Positions 22,125 to 33,070 of a DNA stretch of 64,000 nucleotides are shown here, in pieces. Each line of letters opens with the position of its first letter. Positions within the stretch are counted from its first letter, which is position 1. The stretch spans positions 16,124,760 through 16,188,759 of the forward strand of contig NC_044927.1 in assembly GCF_003576645.1 (NCBI RefSeq). Direction: 5' to 3'. A model generated the notes under the pieces. That model was not told the DNA's origin and did not search any database. It saw only the letters and a list, made by a program, of their open reading frames with translations. The stretch is from Ipomoea triloba (Eukaryota > Streptophyta > Magnoliopsida > Solanales > Convolvulaceae). The position numbers were made by a program, and so were the translations under genes.

Positions 22125-23405
22125 CACAATACCCCTTATTCAGTACATCCTGGGGGAGTCAAGTTGTATAAAGATATCAAGAAACATTTTTGGTGGCCTA
22201 ACATGAAGAAGGAAGTCGCAGAATTCGTGAGTAAATGTTTAAACTGCCAAAAGGTCAAAGCTGAAAGATGTAAACCTAAGGGATTGGTGCAACCATTGGA
22301 GATTCCCGGTGGCAAATGGGATTCTATTTCTATGGACTTCGTGGGGGGATTACCCTTGACAAGGTCAGGGAAAGATAAAATATGGGTAGTAGTAGACAGG
22401 CTTACCAAAAAAGCAAGGTTTATAGCCATGAAAGACACTTGGACCATGACTCAATTGGCAAAAGCTTATGTAAACCAAGTTGTTAAGTACCATGGAGTAC
22501 CTAAGAATATAGTTTCTGACAGAGATTCCCGATTCCTATCTCAATTCTGGCAAGCTTTACAAGCAGCGATGGGTACAACGTTGAAACTTAGTACTGCTTT
22601 TCATCCTATGACTGATGGGCAAACAGAGAGGACTATACAAACTTTGGAAGATATGTTAAGGGCTTGTGCATTAGATTTTCAAGGATCATGGGAGGAACAT
22701 TTGGATCTAATTGAGTTTTCTTACAATAATAGTTATCATGCAAGTATCCAAATGTCACCGTATGAAGCTTTATATGGACAGAAGTGTAGAAGCCCTCTAT
22801 GTTGGGAAGATCTGGTTAATCCTGTGACTCTAGGACCTGAATATCTTCAAGATATGACAGAAAAGGTCAAGTTGATCCAAGAAAGGATGAAAGCTGCACA
22901 GGACCGACAAAAGTCTTATGCTGATTTAAGAAGGCAATCGGTTGAATTTCAAGAAGGTGATAAGGTATTGCTGAAAATATCTCCTACAAAAGGAATAATG
23001 AGATTCGGGAAGAAAGGAAAGTTGAGTCCGAGATATATTGGACCGTATGAAGTCCTTGAAAGAATTGGGAAATTAGCTTACCGATTGGCGCTACCAGCTG
23101 TGCTAGATCGAGTTCATAACGTATTTCATGTGTCTCAATTAAGGAAGTACGTACATGATGCATCGCATGTACTTCAACCTGAGGTTGTGACTTTGGATGA
23201 GAACTTATCATATGAAGAGAAACCGGTAAAAATCTTGGATACTAAGACCCGAGATACCCGCAGAAAATCCATAAAGATGGTAAAAGTGTTATGGTCAAAC
23301 CATTTGGTGGAAGAAGCCACATGGGAGTTGGAAGAAGAAATGAGAAGACGATATCCAACTTTATTTGAGCAAGGTAAAATACAACCTAGGTGTGCTCGTT
23401 ATTAG
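22125..23405 (+). CDS. Tekay integrase with chromodomain-like tail (same frame, after the TGA)
   Basis: The reading frame is the same as upstream. HNTPYSVHPG provides the zinc-finger histidines and CLNCQK the cysteines; the catalytic core shows MDFVGGLP, SDRDSRFLSQFW and the Glu in TDGQTER, giving a complete DDE set. A GPY-type module follows (KLSPRYIGPYEVLERIGKLA), then VFHVSQLRKYV and a chromodomain-like tail (YEEKPVKILD, VKVLWSNHL, EATWELE) ending at a TAG at 23403-23405. Chromodomain tails of this group are thought to direct insertion to heterochromatin. Because a stop precedes the histidines, it can be made only by readthrough or from a repaired copy; there is no ATG nearby. Confidence 0.93.
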   Translation, partial: HNTPYSVHPGGVKLYKDIKKHFWWPNMKKEVAEFVSKCLNCQKVKAERCKPKGLVQPLEIPGGKWDSISMDFVGGLPLTRSGKDKIWVVVDRLTKKARFIAMKDTWTMTQLAKAYVNQVVKYHGVPKNIVSDRDSRFLSQFWQALQAAMGTTLKLSTAFHPMTDGQTERTIQTLEDMLRACALDFQGSWEEHLDLIEFSYNNSYHASIQMSPYEALYGQKCRSPLCWEDLVNPVTLGPEYLQDMTEKVKLIQERMKAAQDRQKSYADLRRQSVEFQEGDKVLLKISPTKGIMRFGKKGKLSPRYIGPYEVLERIGKLAYRLALPAVLDRVHNVFHVSQLRKYVHDASHVLQPEVVTLDENLSYEEKPVKILDTKTRDTRRKSIKMVKVLWSNHLVEEATWELEEEMRRRYPTLFEQGKIQPRCARY

Positions 23406-23538
23406 AACGGGGAGTTTAGTATTTGGGAAATAGTCATCATCCTTCTTTCCTTTTATCAAATTCAACCCCTTTCCTTGCCAGCTAAACTTTTGTTTCCGAA
23501 ATAATGATAACCTTAGTTTCGAGGGCGAAACTCTTTTT

Positions 23539-23551
23539 AAGGGGGGTAGAG
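23539..23551 (+). other. Polypurine tract of the Tekay element
   Basis: AAGGGGGGTAGAG directly before the 3' LTR start TGTAATACC. It is the plus-strand DNA priming site, and its presence supports the LTR boundary. Confidence 0.92.
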
Positions 23552-24659
23552 TGTAATACCCCGAAAATTTAGCCGTAACAGTGAAAATTTTTTTTTGTGA
23601 TCGTAGCATCGCAGAATTTCGCGGTGTACTGAACCTAGCCCAATTTTGAGTTTTAGTCTGGAATAAATTTTTGGTTTCAAAATTATTCTATTTGAATTAT
23701 TTTCCACCGAAACTTTATCTGTTTGGACCTCAATTGATAAGTTGGAAGATATTTCATTATTTTATTATTTTCTTTCAACCTTATCACACAAGGTGAGACT
23801 AGTCAAAGTGTGATCAAATTATAAAAGCCATTTTTTTCCCTTTTCCTTCCTCATTTTCGAAAATACAAGAGAGAGAGAGAGTGTGTGATCACCTTCATCA
23901 TCTTCATCAAGTTTCAAGCTTCCATATCCAAAAATTTCTACTCAAGTCTCCAACTATTCGGTAAATTTCAATTTTAATCCTACTCAAGTCTCCAACTATT
24001 CGGTAAATTTCAATTTTAATCGGTTCAAAAGCTTCAACTATTCGGTAAATTTCAATTTTAATCGGTTCAAAAGCTTTGTTTATTCGGTAAATTTCAATTT
24101 TAATCGGTTCAAAAGCTTTGTTTTCCTTCTAAATTTCAATTTTAATCGGTTCAAAAGCTTTGTTTTCCTTCATAGATCATGAATCCAAGAATAGTTTTCT
24201 TAAATATGGAGTTATGATGTTATACATTTCCTAGAATTTTTAGGAAAATTTTAGGTAGGAAATCCTATTTTTGCTATTTATTCTAGTATAGTTAGTGTTC
24301 TCAAGGATCTAATATTATGTATGTTGTGGATAATTTATGGATTGTGTAGAAGAATCAAATGAAGTGGAAGAGTGAACATCCAAAGGAAATTAGTGTGAGT
24401 TCAAGAAGAAAAGGTAATCTTTATGTCCACCAAAACCTTTTTCCACCTTGATATTCATGAAATTCTTGATAAAGTATGGATATAAAGATTTTAGTAGATG
24501 AAATTTGGTGTGATTGTGGTATATCATGAGTATATGTGTAGACATGTGTATGATTATGTGAAGTAATTAGTATATGATCATGTTGTGGTGCATATATGAA
24601 GAAGGCATCTATATATGTAAAATCTTATATATATATATTATATACATAGGTACGTGTAA

Positions 24660-24708
<49 letters not shown>

Positions 24709-24789
24709 TATATATACCTATATAATACCGAATATATATATATATATAAATATATATATATATTTACAGTATATATATATATATTTACC

Positions 24790-24832
<43 letters not shown>

Positions 24833-25872
24833 TACCGTATATATATATGTGTACATATTTGGTACTGTATGTATGTAAGTGATATGAAAAATTACTATAT
24901 ATGTATAAATAGGTATGATCTTATATGTGTATGGATATATATATATACGAAGGTAAGTTTATACTATTTAAAGTGTGTTATGTGAGAAAGTAAAGAATGA
25001 GATAAAATGAAATTATGGTGTGAGGTTGGAGACTATTCCTTTTAACATTCACAATGGATTCACAAACATTGGGCCCTGAAGTGATTGGTGTTAACCACGT
25101 TGAGTAACCTTGTAGAAACAGATCCAGGGTTACTAGAGCCAGTGACTAACCTGCGGGCTTGGAATCCCGACAAGGGGTGTGCACACTAAAGGTCCTAGAT
25201 CTGCTTCCCCTAGTTGGAATAACTAGGTTGTGGTGAGGTGGTGGAAACGAGAAGGAAATTGTGGTGTTAATCGGAATATCTTTAACGTTATTATGGTAAA
25301 AGCTGGTTATTTCTATTTAAATGTTTATATGATTATGAGTACGAGTGTGAGTATGGGTATGATTATAAGTATGATATTGTGTATACAGGTGGAAATTATG
25401 ATTATTGGCACAATAATGAGGAAATGAATATCTCTTATATGAGAAATCTTGTTGAAAATGTGTTATCATGTGAAATGAACTGTTTTTCGAAAACAAAGAA
25501 TAAAACTATTTTCCAAAACCATGATTTTACACGGTGGAGTAGGGATTACTTAGCACTATGTGCTAATTCTGTTTTCCAAATGAATTTCAGGTATGGAATA
25601 GATCTTGATATCCGAGAGCGATAGAAGAGAAAATGGATCTACTCTTGATGATAGAAATCACTATGGTTTTTGAGTTGTATATTACTGGGATGCAAGGCAG
25701 TAATAGTATGTATTAATAAGGATAGTAGATGTAAAGACTACCTTAGCATCTAAGTTGTAACAAACTTAGGTGTGGAGTAGCACTTCTGGATTTTATGCGC
25801 TTCCGTTTTGGGAAATTAGTAATTATGATTAATTATACCTTTTTGTATGATGGAAAATCTGGGGGTGTTACA
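23552..25872 (+). repeat. Tekay 3' LTR
   Basis: Same ends as the 5' LTR but about 200 bases longer, mainly because of a local expansion at 23941-24171. It ends GGGGGTGTTACA and is followed by the target copy GGAGT. It carries several unique single-base changes relative to both left LTR copies. Confidence 0.95.
23941..24171. repeat. Five-copy local expansion in the Tekay 3' LTR
   Basis: Five staggered partial copies of a stretch containing AAATTTCAATTTTAATC (with CGGTTCAAAAGCTT in the last four), each new copy starting and ending a little further along. The 5' LTR and its duplicate have a single copy. Either a stepwise slippage event after insertion or a read-error artefact. Confidence 0.9.
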
Positions 25873-26104
25873 GGAGTATCTGGATTGGTGGGAGCTACCA
25901 GAGCATAACCAGGTGCGTGTGGGTCTTCACCCTCCATCATCTGTATGTACACGTCGTAATCCATGCCTTCACAAACATACTCCGGTGAACTTTCGGAATT
26001 CACCGGGCTACAAGAACTGACACTAGATTGCATATGTTAGGAACACAGTGAAGTGTAGTTAGCGCGACGGCTATGTAAGGATATCCGCGGGTTATTCAAA
26101 ACTA

Positions 26105-27940
26105 AATAAAGGTTTTGTAAAATTGTTACATGGCGACCCTATACCTTACTCATCGGCAGAGATTCTACCTGCAACAGTTATAAATAGCAACTTGCATACC
26201 CAATAAGCAAAATTCAATATCATCTCGAATCATTTTCCCTCTTGACGAGGTCATTTGATAATTATTTACTTACCCAAAGAACGTATTGCTAAACATTTAA
26301 GCATACAAATAAATAGTGGAAAAGTACAAATTCCACATTCTGCTCGTAATCACTTTACTTGAAAAACCTTTCCCTCATAAGTAAATTCTCATCACTTTTC
26401 ACTTTTCAAAGAGAGAGATCACCCGCAACCTTTGGGTACTTAAATACTTGTCACATCTCTCTTTCCTGTAGCTACGACGTAACTACATTCATATTTCAAA
26501 ATTTCACTTGGTCCTAGATAGAAAGTGCGAGGCCTCTGGAGTTCTTTCTCCACTTTTGACCACTTGGCTCGCTGAACTCGGGTTTAATGGTCATCGTCCG
26601 GTCTAATACTGATCCCCTGGACTTATAGGAGCGTTGGAATGATTCCTAGCTAGCCTCACTCGGCGAATACTTAAGTGTGCACACCCCCGTAGGAGTACCT
26701 TTTCCTTCCGGGTGATATAGTACTCGGCAAATAGACTTCGTTCACAGTATGAATGATCATACACATAACCATCATGCGGGAAAGGCACTTTAAGCCCATC
26801 TTTATCCTGTAGGTTAACAAGGTCCTTCACCACTTTTACTAGAACTAAGGTTTGAAAAGCGTTTTTCTACCTTTTCCCTTTCTTGCATTGAAAATATTTT
26901 GGACGTACTTGGGTCAATTCCAATACTTGGAAATTGATTCCCCCTTTAACCAAATCCAGAAATTCCCTTTTCTTTTGCAAAACATTTGGATAGTACACTA
27001 ATAACCTTTCACAATGGCAATTCAAGTGTAACTACCATACACTTTCAACACCACATTTTCACATAGGTATTATACTTGACACATTTATATCTCAATGCAT
27101 ATAACATATACACTTCCCAACCTTAACATGGGCATAACACGCAAAATACATTTATTCTTTACATGCACATAATACCACATCCTTATAATATTTATATGTC
27201 CACACATATGTAACACTACCTACATAACACATGTGCCTAACTATGTAGTATTACACTTCTTACTAACAACATATATATTTACGGTTTATACATACCATAT
27301 GCTTACACTCCAATTGTGACATTTATACCATTTATATATACATATATATATTCGGCACACACACACACACACCTATATATATATATATATATATACACGT
27401 ACACACCCACACCCACATACATATACACACACGTCACATTTATATATATATATACACATGAATACATAATTGCCCTTCCTCTTAGCATGTGTATCCCTAT
27501 CATATCATTACTATACCACCAAGACATAATCCTCACATCACATAGGTTTTCATGTTCACAAGTTCACAACAATTCATAACCTAGCTATCAATTATCTAGT
27601 TTCAAACAACCTCAACCAATTAAAGGGATTCCTTACCTCAACCGGGTTACTAGTCTCGTAGAAGACTCTTGGAGTTGATTTCCCCAATTTCACGTTAAAA
27701 CCCTAAAATTCCACCAACAACATAACACAAAATTTAAGAAATCTTAACTTAGATTCATGTTCTAGGAGGGAAAATAAAGCTATTTACCTAATAAAATTGA
27801 AGTTTTACCGAAAAGCTTGAGACTTGTGTAGAAAGTTTGGCTATGGAAGGTGAAGCTTTAATGGAGGAAGAAGATGATCTCACTCTCTCTCTTCTCCTTG
27901 TATTTTTCGGCCAAATGAAGGAAAATGGGGAAAAAATGAC
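26105..27940. other. Gypsy B LTR, non-coding body
   Basis: No gene. The minus strand matches the solo LTR at 34145-39852, e.g. the stretch around 26600-26860 corresponds to about 38750-39030. It includes AC/AT-rich microsatellites at 27340-27460. The short ORFs here are chance frames. Confidence 0.7.
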
Positions 27941-27949
27941 TTTATAAGC
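27941..27949 (-). promoter_or_regulatory. TATA box of the gypsy B 5' LTR
   Basis: Minus strand AGCTTATAAAG, followed downstream by a pyrimidine- and GA-rich leader, as in the family B solo LTR where ATATATAAGC lies at about 34709. It places the start of transcription about 500 bases from the LTR's U3 end. Confidence 0.55.
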
Positions 27950-28464
27950 TTAATCCCACTTGGTTGACTAGTCTCCATAATATGTGGTAATTAATTGTGA
28001 CAAGTGTCACTCACTTATGGTTTGCTCTTGAAAAATATATTAGCTTAGACTGATCGGGATTAAATTAGATGAATTCTCGGTAGAAACTAATTAAATTCAA
28101 ATAATTTTTTATACCATAAATTTATCCCAGACTGAAACTTAAAATTGGGCTAGGTTCGGTACACCGCGAAATTTAGCGATGTACGATCAAAATAAATTTT
28201 CGCTGCTATGGGCTAATTTAATTAAATAGGAAATTCAAGAATAATAGTATGGTGTCTAATAATCCATTCCCTAGGAAATCCGAGCTGAAAATTCATCCTT
28301 AAAAATTTTACGGTTCGTGACCGGTACGTACGATCGTAGCTTATTACTAACTATCCTTACTTATAATAGTTCTTTTGAGGCATCAGGAGATCATCTCATG
28401 AATGCTATAGCCTAAAGAAATATTTTTCGAACCTTAATCTTACTGGAATAGGTGAGGGGTTACA

Positions 28465-29362
28465 AAATCCTTGCTGACAACCGAGGAGAGAACTCGTGCG
28501 AACCTTGACAATATTGCTAAGGATATACTCTACAAGGCTCTGGATGAGTCACTATTCCCTCGGGTTAGAAAGTGCAAATCAACTAAGGACATCTGGGATA
28601 CACTCATGCAAATAGGAGAAGGTGACGAGCAAGAAAAGGAAAATAAGCTGACAATTGCCATGAAAAGATTCGAGGACTTCAAACTCGGCACAAAAGAATC
28701 CATAACTGATATGGAAGCCCGGTTCATGAAGTTGCTTATGGACATTCGAGACCTCGATGAGGAGAAGCTCTCTCAAAAGGAGATAAACCTAAAGATTCTC
28801 CGAGGACTACCGAAGAGTTGGGAGATGAAAGTTGTTGCCATGCGAGATCACCGAGACCTGAAAACAACGAGCACTACTCGGATCTTCAGTGACTTAAAAG
28901 CGTATGAATTCGAGAAAGAAGCATTACCTAATGAAGAACCTGAGACAAGAAATGTGGCTCTCGTTGCAAGTAAACAATCATCATCATCAACCATAAGGTC
29001 GAATCCTAACCCATCTGATTTATTCACTGACGATCAATTTGCCTTGTTTATGAGGAAGTTCAAGAGGTTCATGATGAAAAAACCAGACTCATGACAATTC
29101 CAGAAAGTCAAGATCGACGAAGCATAGAAATGCTGACAAGCCTAGTGGATCAAGAACACGTGACACTGAGGAAGTACAGATGTTGTGCTATAACTATCGT
29201 AAGCCTGGACACTTCAAAGCTGAATGTCCCTATCCAATAGTCAAGAAACTTCAAGAAGAATACGGCAACTATAGGAAGAGTTCGGGAAACTACAACAATT
29301 CAAAGAATGCATCAAGTGATACAAATGATCAACCCAGTAATCACTCCGGAAACAATCCTTAG
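28465..29362 (+). pseudogene. Copia gag, main part, with degenerate zinc knuckle
   Basis: Continues the gag that stopped near 11334: TTEERTRANLDNIAKDILYK, TKDIWDTLMQIGEG, MEARFMKLL, NLKILRGLPKSWEMKV and FSDLKAYEFE are the UBN2/Retrotran_gag-type helices of Copia gag. The frame ends at a TGA at 29092. After a frameshifted gap, a knuckle region at 29180-29362 reads LCYNYRKPGHFKAECPYP. The second Cys of the CX2C pair is Tyr, so zinc binding would be lost. Upstream sequence at 28464 is the end of the gypsy B LTR. Confidence 0.88.
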
Positions 29363-29620
29363 GGTGACAGACGAATAAAGGCTTTAGCAGTGGAAGAGAA
29401 ACCAAAAGAAAAGACTGACGAACCATGCACATCAAGCTCCAGCTCAAAAAGTGACAGTTCGGATGACGAAAAGGGATTCCTATGTCTTTTCAGTCAAGAG
29501 GATTCGGATGAAGAACTATGCTTAATGGCGGAAGAATAAGAGGTAACTTCTCAAAACTGCTCATCTGATTATAGTTCTACATCTAGCCATCATGAAAATC
29601 CTAGGGAAGCATTCGAAATA

Positions 29621-30679
29621 ATGATGAAGGATTTTAATGATATTGAAAACTCACATTTCAAACTTAAGGAAGAGAATGCTCAGTTATTGGCAGAAAGACA
29701 AGATCTCGAGGACTTAAAATCCAAATATGCTGAGATGCTTGAATCTATAAGCCAGCTTGAGAAGCAAATTCATCTTCTTAAGGAAGAATGTACAGTGAAA
29801 GATGATAGAGAGCAAAATCTACGTGCGGTAATTGCAACGTTTACTAATTCATCCAGAATAATGGATCGAATGGTAGATGATCAAAGGCCATCAGGGAGTA
29901 AAATCGGACTTGGTTATAACTCCAGCTCTCATCCACATGTCCTCTTAACACGACCAACAGACCCTTCTACTAGTGGAGGTTTAAACTCTGTTTTTGTCCA
30001 AGGACAAACTGAAAATCATGAGCCGGTGATTAATGCTGATAATGGAAAAGAACCACAATCAACGAGCAAATCCAATGATTTGGCTGAAACACGAATTGTG
30101 GAACCTACGAAAGGTAGTTCCTTATACGGTAACCCGATGAGTCATCAAACACCTCGGTACAGACCTCGCACACAAAACTATCATAGTTTCATTGCAAATG
30201 GTCAACCAAATAGGAACAACCAATCAAAAGGGAAATTCCAAAGCAAAAAGAGGCAACACTATTCACCGAGGCAACGCAAGGGTAGGCCTCAGGGTAAGCC
30301 GAGTCCTTACCAGAATAGTGCCAAGAATTTCAAAAGGTTCTCTAGTAAGCATAAAGGTAGTGACGGTAGACTTTATCCCAGTGATGAGGACTGGTTGATG
30401 GACTATGAACCTATGACAAGAGCGAAGTTTCTGCTCACGCATAGACATAAGCAGACCTCATACACTAGGATAAATACGAATAAACAAACACCCTCATATC
30501 AAAAGGTTTATTCACCCAAGTCTCCTCAAGCCTATTATGCTATACCATATAGTTATCATGTTTTTAACGGGTACCGTGGACCAAGGATGAACCTCACAAA
30601 TTCTAGGTTGGCATGGATGCCTAAGCTTACCACTAACCCGCAAGGACCCAAGAAGGTATGGGTACCTAAAACAACCTAA
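29621..30679 (+). pseudogene. Copia gag C-terminal / gag-pol linker, coiled coil and basic region
   Basis: 352 codons, open. The N-terminal third is a coiled coil (EENAQLLAERQDLEDLKSKY, SQLEKQIHLLKEE) followed by GLGYNSSS, a motif common in the C-terminal gag of Sirevirus-type Copia elements. The last two thirds are very basic and rich in Asn, Gln and Ser (NNQSKGKFQSKKRQHYSPRQ), fitting RNA binding. It ends PKKVWVPKTT before a TAA, directly before the protease. In an intact element this would be continuous with gag and protease; here it is separated by stops. Confidence 0.75.
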
Positions 30680-30706
30680 TCTTTGAATGTAGGAAAACAG
30701 GACCAT

Positions 30707-32018
30707 ATGGTATGTAGATAGTGGATGCTCAAGACACATGACTGGTGACAAATCCGAATTGAGCAATTTCAAGGCGAAGAATGGTCCTAAGGTTGTTTTT
30801 GGTGGAAACTCAAGTGGACGAACCATGGGCACTGGAGAAATAACGAAGAATGGTCTGACTATTCAAGAAGTCTCATTTGTTGAAGGACTAAAGTTCAATC
30901 TTTTGAGCACAAGCCAATTCTGCGACAAAGGATATAAAGTGGAATTCTCCAAAGATCTCTGTCAAGTCATTTCAGAAAAGAGTCATGAAGTTGTACTAAT
31001 TGCCAAACGAAGAAAGAACATGTATGTGGTCACATGGGAATCAGCAAAGCCGAATACATGCTTAGTTGCCAAAAGCAAGAGCGATTTAAGTTGGGAATGG
31101 CACCATAAATTTAACCATCTCAATTTCAAGGCCATCAACAAGCTTGCAAAAAGAGAATTGATCGAAGGGTTACCCAATGTAACTTACGACAAAGAAAAAA
31201 TTTGTGAAGTGCGTCAAAAAGGAAAACAAATCAAGTCTTCGTTCAAAACAAAAACCCTCAATACCAATTCAAGACCCTTGAGTTTACTCCATATGAACCT
31301 ATTCGGACTAGTTGATCCTGTAAGCTTAAGTGGGAGGAAATATACACTTGTGATAGTAGATCACTACACACGATATACCTGGACATCATTCTTGAGGAAG
31401 AAGAATGAAACCGAGAAGGTCCTACCTGATTTGCTCCGAAGACTTCAAACAGAAAAGAATCTAAACATCATCAATATCCGATCTAATCAAGGAACTGAAT
31501 TTGTGAACAATGTAATTCAAGATTTCTGTGGACAGTACGACATTTCACATTAATTATCTGCAGCAAGAACTCCTCAGTAAAACGGTGTTGCAGAGAGAAA
31601 GAATAGAACCCTCAAAGAAGCAGCAAGATCAATGATCGCTTTCTCAGGCTTGCCTAAACGTTTTAGGGCCGAAACCATCAACACAACATGCTATACCCAA
31701 AACAGATCTCTCATTCACAAGATTCATGGACTTACTCCTTATGAACTATGGAAAGGCAAGAAACCTGTTGTGAGATATTTCCATATATTCGGAAGTAAAT
31801 GCTTTATCCATAACAATGGAAAGTCACACCTTAAAGTTTTTTGATGAACGTGCTGATGAAGGACGACTATTCATGGGTTACTCAAATAAGAGTAAAGCTT
31901 TCCGAATTCTAAACAAACGAACCATGGTGATAGAAGAGTCTATACATGTTGTCTTCGATGAGATTTCTACAGATTATATGGTGAACTCTAGAAAGACCAA
32001 AAGTCAGGAGAACATGAA
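30707..32018 (+). pseudogene. Copia protease and integrase, catalytic residues lost
   Basis: The protease motif is intact (WYVDSGCSRHMTG, from 30707). Integrase: zinc domain WHHKFNHLNFKAINKLAKR is followed by CEVRQKGKQ, where families have CEACQKGKQ, so one zinc Cys is Arg. The first catalytic Asp is Asn (LLHMNLFG) and the second is also Asn (RSNQGTEFVN), while the Glu is kept (AERKNRTLKEAA). Stops occur at 31551 and just after 31570 (TPQ*NGV). The region after integrase (YELWKGKKP, YFHIFGSKCFI) is present, with a frameshift near 31830. It ends at 32018 where the Athila-like LTR begins. Confidence 0.92.
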
Positions 32019-32162
32019 TGATGTTGTGTGTATTGCGGTGAGGGTGAATGTGGGTGTGGAAGGTAATAAAACGAAGAGTCAAGACTCCCCGAGTGTCGTG
32101 TCTCTCAAGGATGGCGAATGGGAACCGAATAGGTGTGTTGGCATCTAAGAGGTTGAAGGAAA

Positions 32163-32440
32163 AGAGTTACGAGATTTGCTGAGGGTTGGATTCATTTGTA
32201 GGAGAGGGGAAGGTTGGTAGTGGAGGGTTGGATTCATTTGTAGGAGAGGGGAAGGTTGGTAGTGGTTATGTAAAATAAATAAAAAGGAGGAGAAAGGTTG
32301 GTAGTGGTTATGTAAAATAAATAAAAAGGAGGAGATCGGGGCCTTAGGCTTCTCTATGTGGTCTATCTTTGGATGGGTTTGCGAGCACGAGATGTGGAAT
32401 AGGTCTATCTTTGGATGGGTTTGCGAGCACGAGATGTGGA
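32163..32440. repeat. Three adjacent tandem duplications in the family C 3' LTR
   Basis: Three different segments each appear twice in a row: a GGGTTGGATTCATTTGTAGG unit, a GGTTGGTAGTGGTTATG unit (up to AAAAGGAGGAGA) and a TCTATCTTTGGATGGG unit (to GATGTGGAATAG), about 40-50 bases each. The 5' LTR (46866-47016) has a single copy of each. This looks like replication slippage during reverse transcription or later, or a read-assembly artefact. Confidence 0.9.
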
Positions 32441-33059
32441 ATAGACTAGGGAGTTCGTGGCACTTTACCAAGTGGCGTCACACTTTGGACTCCCACATCG
32501 TCATTCGGTTGGGGCATTTCATCGAACACTTTGTCTACCACTCCTCTCGGATCTTGTCCTTTCGGACTAAGAGCGGAGATGTGGGTGAGTTAGACTCGTG
32601 AGTGGCCGCTATCGCGCACACACTCACTTCCTTTGGGTTTGCTACCTAATGTGGCCACAGATGGCACAAAGCTTGAAGAACATCATCCACACAAGTTCAT
32701 CATCCAACAACAAAGCAACTCACAATTCAAATAGCAATAATATTAAACATCCACATAGATCTACCTTGGGGCCACCAATCCCCTACCTAATCTACTCTAT
32801 CATACTAAAGAAACAAGAAAAAGAAAAGAAATCTCAAAGAAACAAGTATTGAATTAGAAATTGGAGAGAATAGTTACCACCCTTAGAAAGGCGATCTTTA
32901 CAATCTTGATCTTGAAATCCCAACCTTCAATCTTTCCCTTAGATCTAATCTAAACTATAAGAGAAAGGAATTTTCCCCCAAGAGGGGTGAAAACCATCTA
33001 GATCTATTATACTCTATTCTATAAATTTTCTAATTGTTCTCATGGTTTAGGGCAAGAGG

Positions 33060-33070
33060 GATTTATATGG
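33060..33070 (-). promoter_or_regulatory. TATA box of the family C LTR
   Basis: Minus strand CATATAAATCC. The equivalent in the solo LTR at 49174 is CTATATAAAGC (about 50072-50082). Both lie just downstream, in transcription direction, of the GC-rich CACGC/GCGTG block. Confidence 0.5.

Larger units (their letters stand above)
16426..25872 (+). mobile_element. Nearly intact Ty3/gypsy Tekay-type chromovirus
   Basis: 9447 bp with 5' LTR (16426-18549), initiator-Met primer site (18552-18563), gag-pol (18822-23405), polypurine tract (23539-23551) and 3' LTR (23552-25872). The target duplication GGAGT lies at 16421-16425 and 25873-25877. Its pol domain order is protease, RT, RNase H, integrase, chromodomain-like tail. 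The two LTRs differ at about a dozen single bases that I noticed, plus repeat-length changes, so insertion was recent. One TGA (22122-22124) interrupts pol. It is the best preserved element in the window and the only one with a long open gag-pol. Confidence 0.95.
16144..26033 (-). pseudogene. LTR-borne ORF of gypsy family B, 145 codons, split by Tekay
   Basis: A minus-strand ATG at 26033 opens a frame running to the Tekay insertion at 25873. It continues at 16420 in the same frame when the Tekay element and one GGAGT are removed, ending at a TAG at 16144: about 145 codons. The N-terminal half is Ser-rich (MQSSVSSCSPVNSESSP) and then acidic; the C-terminal half is rich in Trp, Tyr and Pro (PYPWNPSPRDCWEEW, WYEGEWHLVWGEF). 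I recognise no family. It lies in the R-U5 part of the LTR, between promoter and primer site, so it would be read in the genomic-RNA leader. The family B solo LTR keeps the CCTGTAGCCCGATGAGCTC stretch but not the long frame. Confidence 0.5.
11335..28464 (-). mobile_element. Truncated gypsy element, family B, inserted in Copia gag
   Basis: It reads right to left: 5' LTR (28464 to 25873, then 16425 to 15797 beyond the Tekay insertion), primer-binding site, leader and the first part of gag (11956 to about 11335). The remainder of gag, all of pol and the 3' LTR are gone. The left junction falls directly in Copia gag, so a deletion must have removed the missing parts and no target duplication is expected. 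Its 5' LTR received the Tekay element, and its left end is duplicated together with the Tekay 5' LTR. Confidence 0.8.
15797..28464 (-). repeat. 5' LTR of gypsy family B, split by the Tekay element
   Basis: The right part (25873-28464) starts on the minus strand TGTAACCCCTCACC; the left part (15797-16425) ends GGGGTGTTACA. Together they make about 3.2 kb once the Tekay element and one GGAGT copy are removed. The family B solo LTR at 34145-39852 has the same ends and is about 3.3 kb after correction for an assembly duplication. A minus-strand TATA (CTTATAAAG) lies at 27941-27949. It includes an AC/AT-rich stretch at 27340-27460 and the LTR-borne ORF below. Confidence 0.88.
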
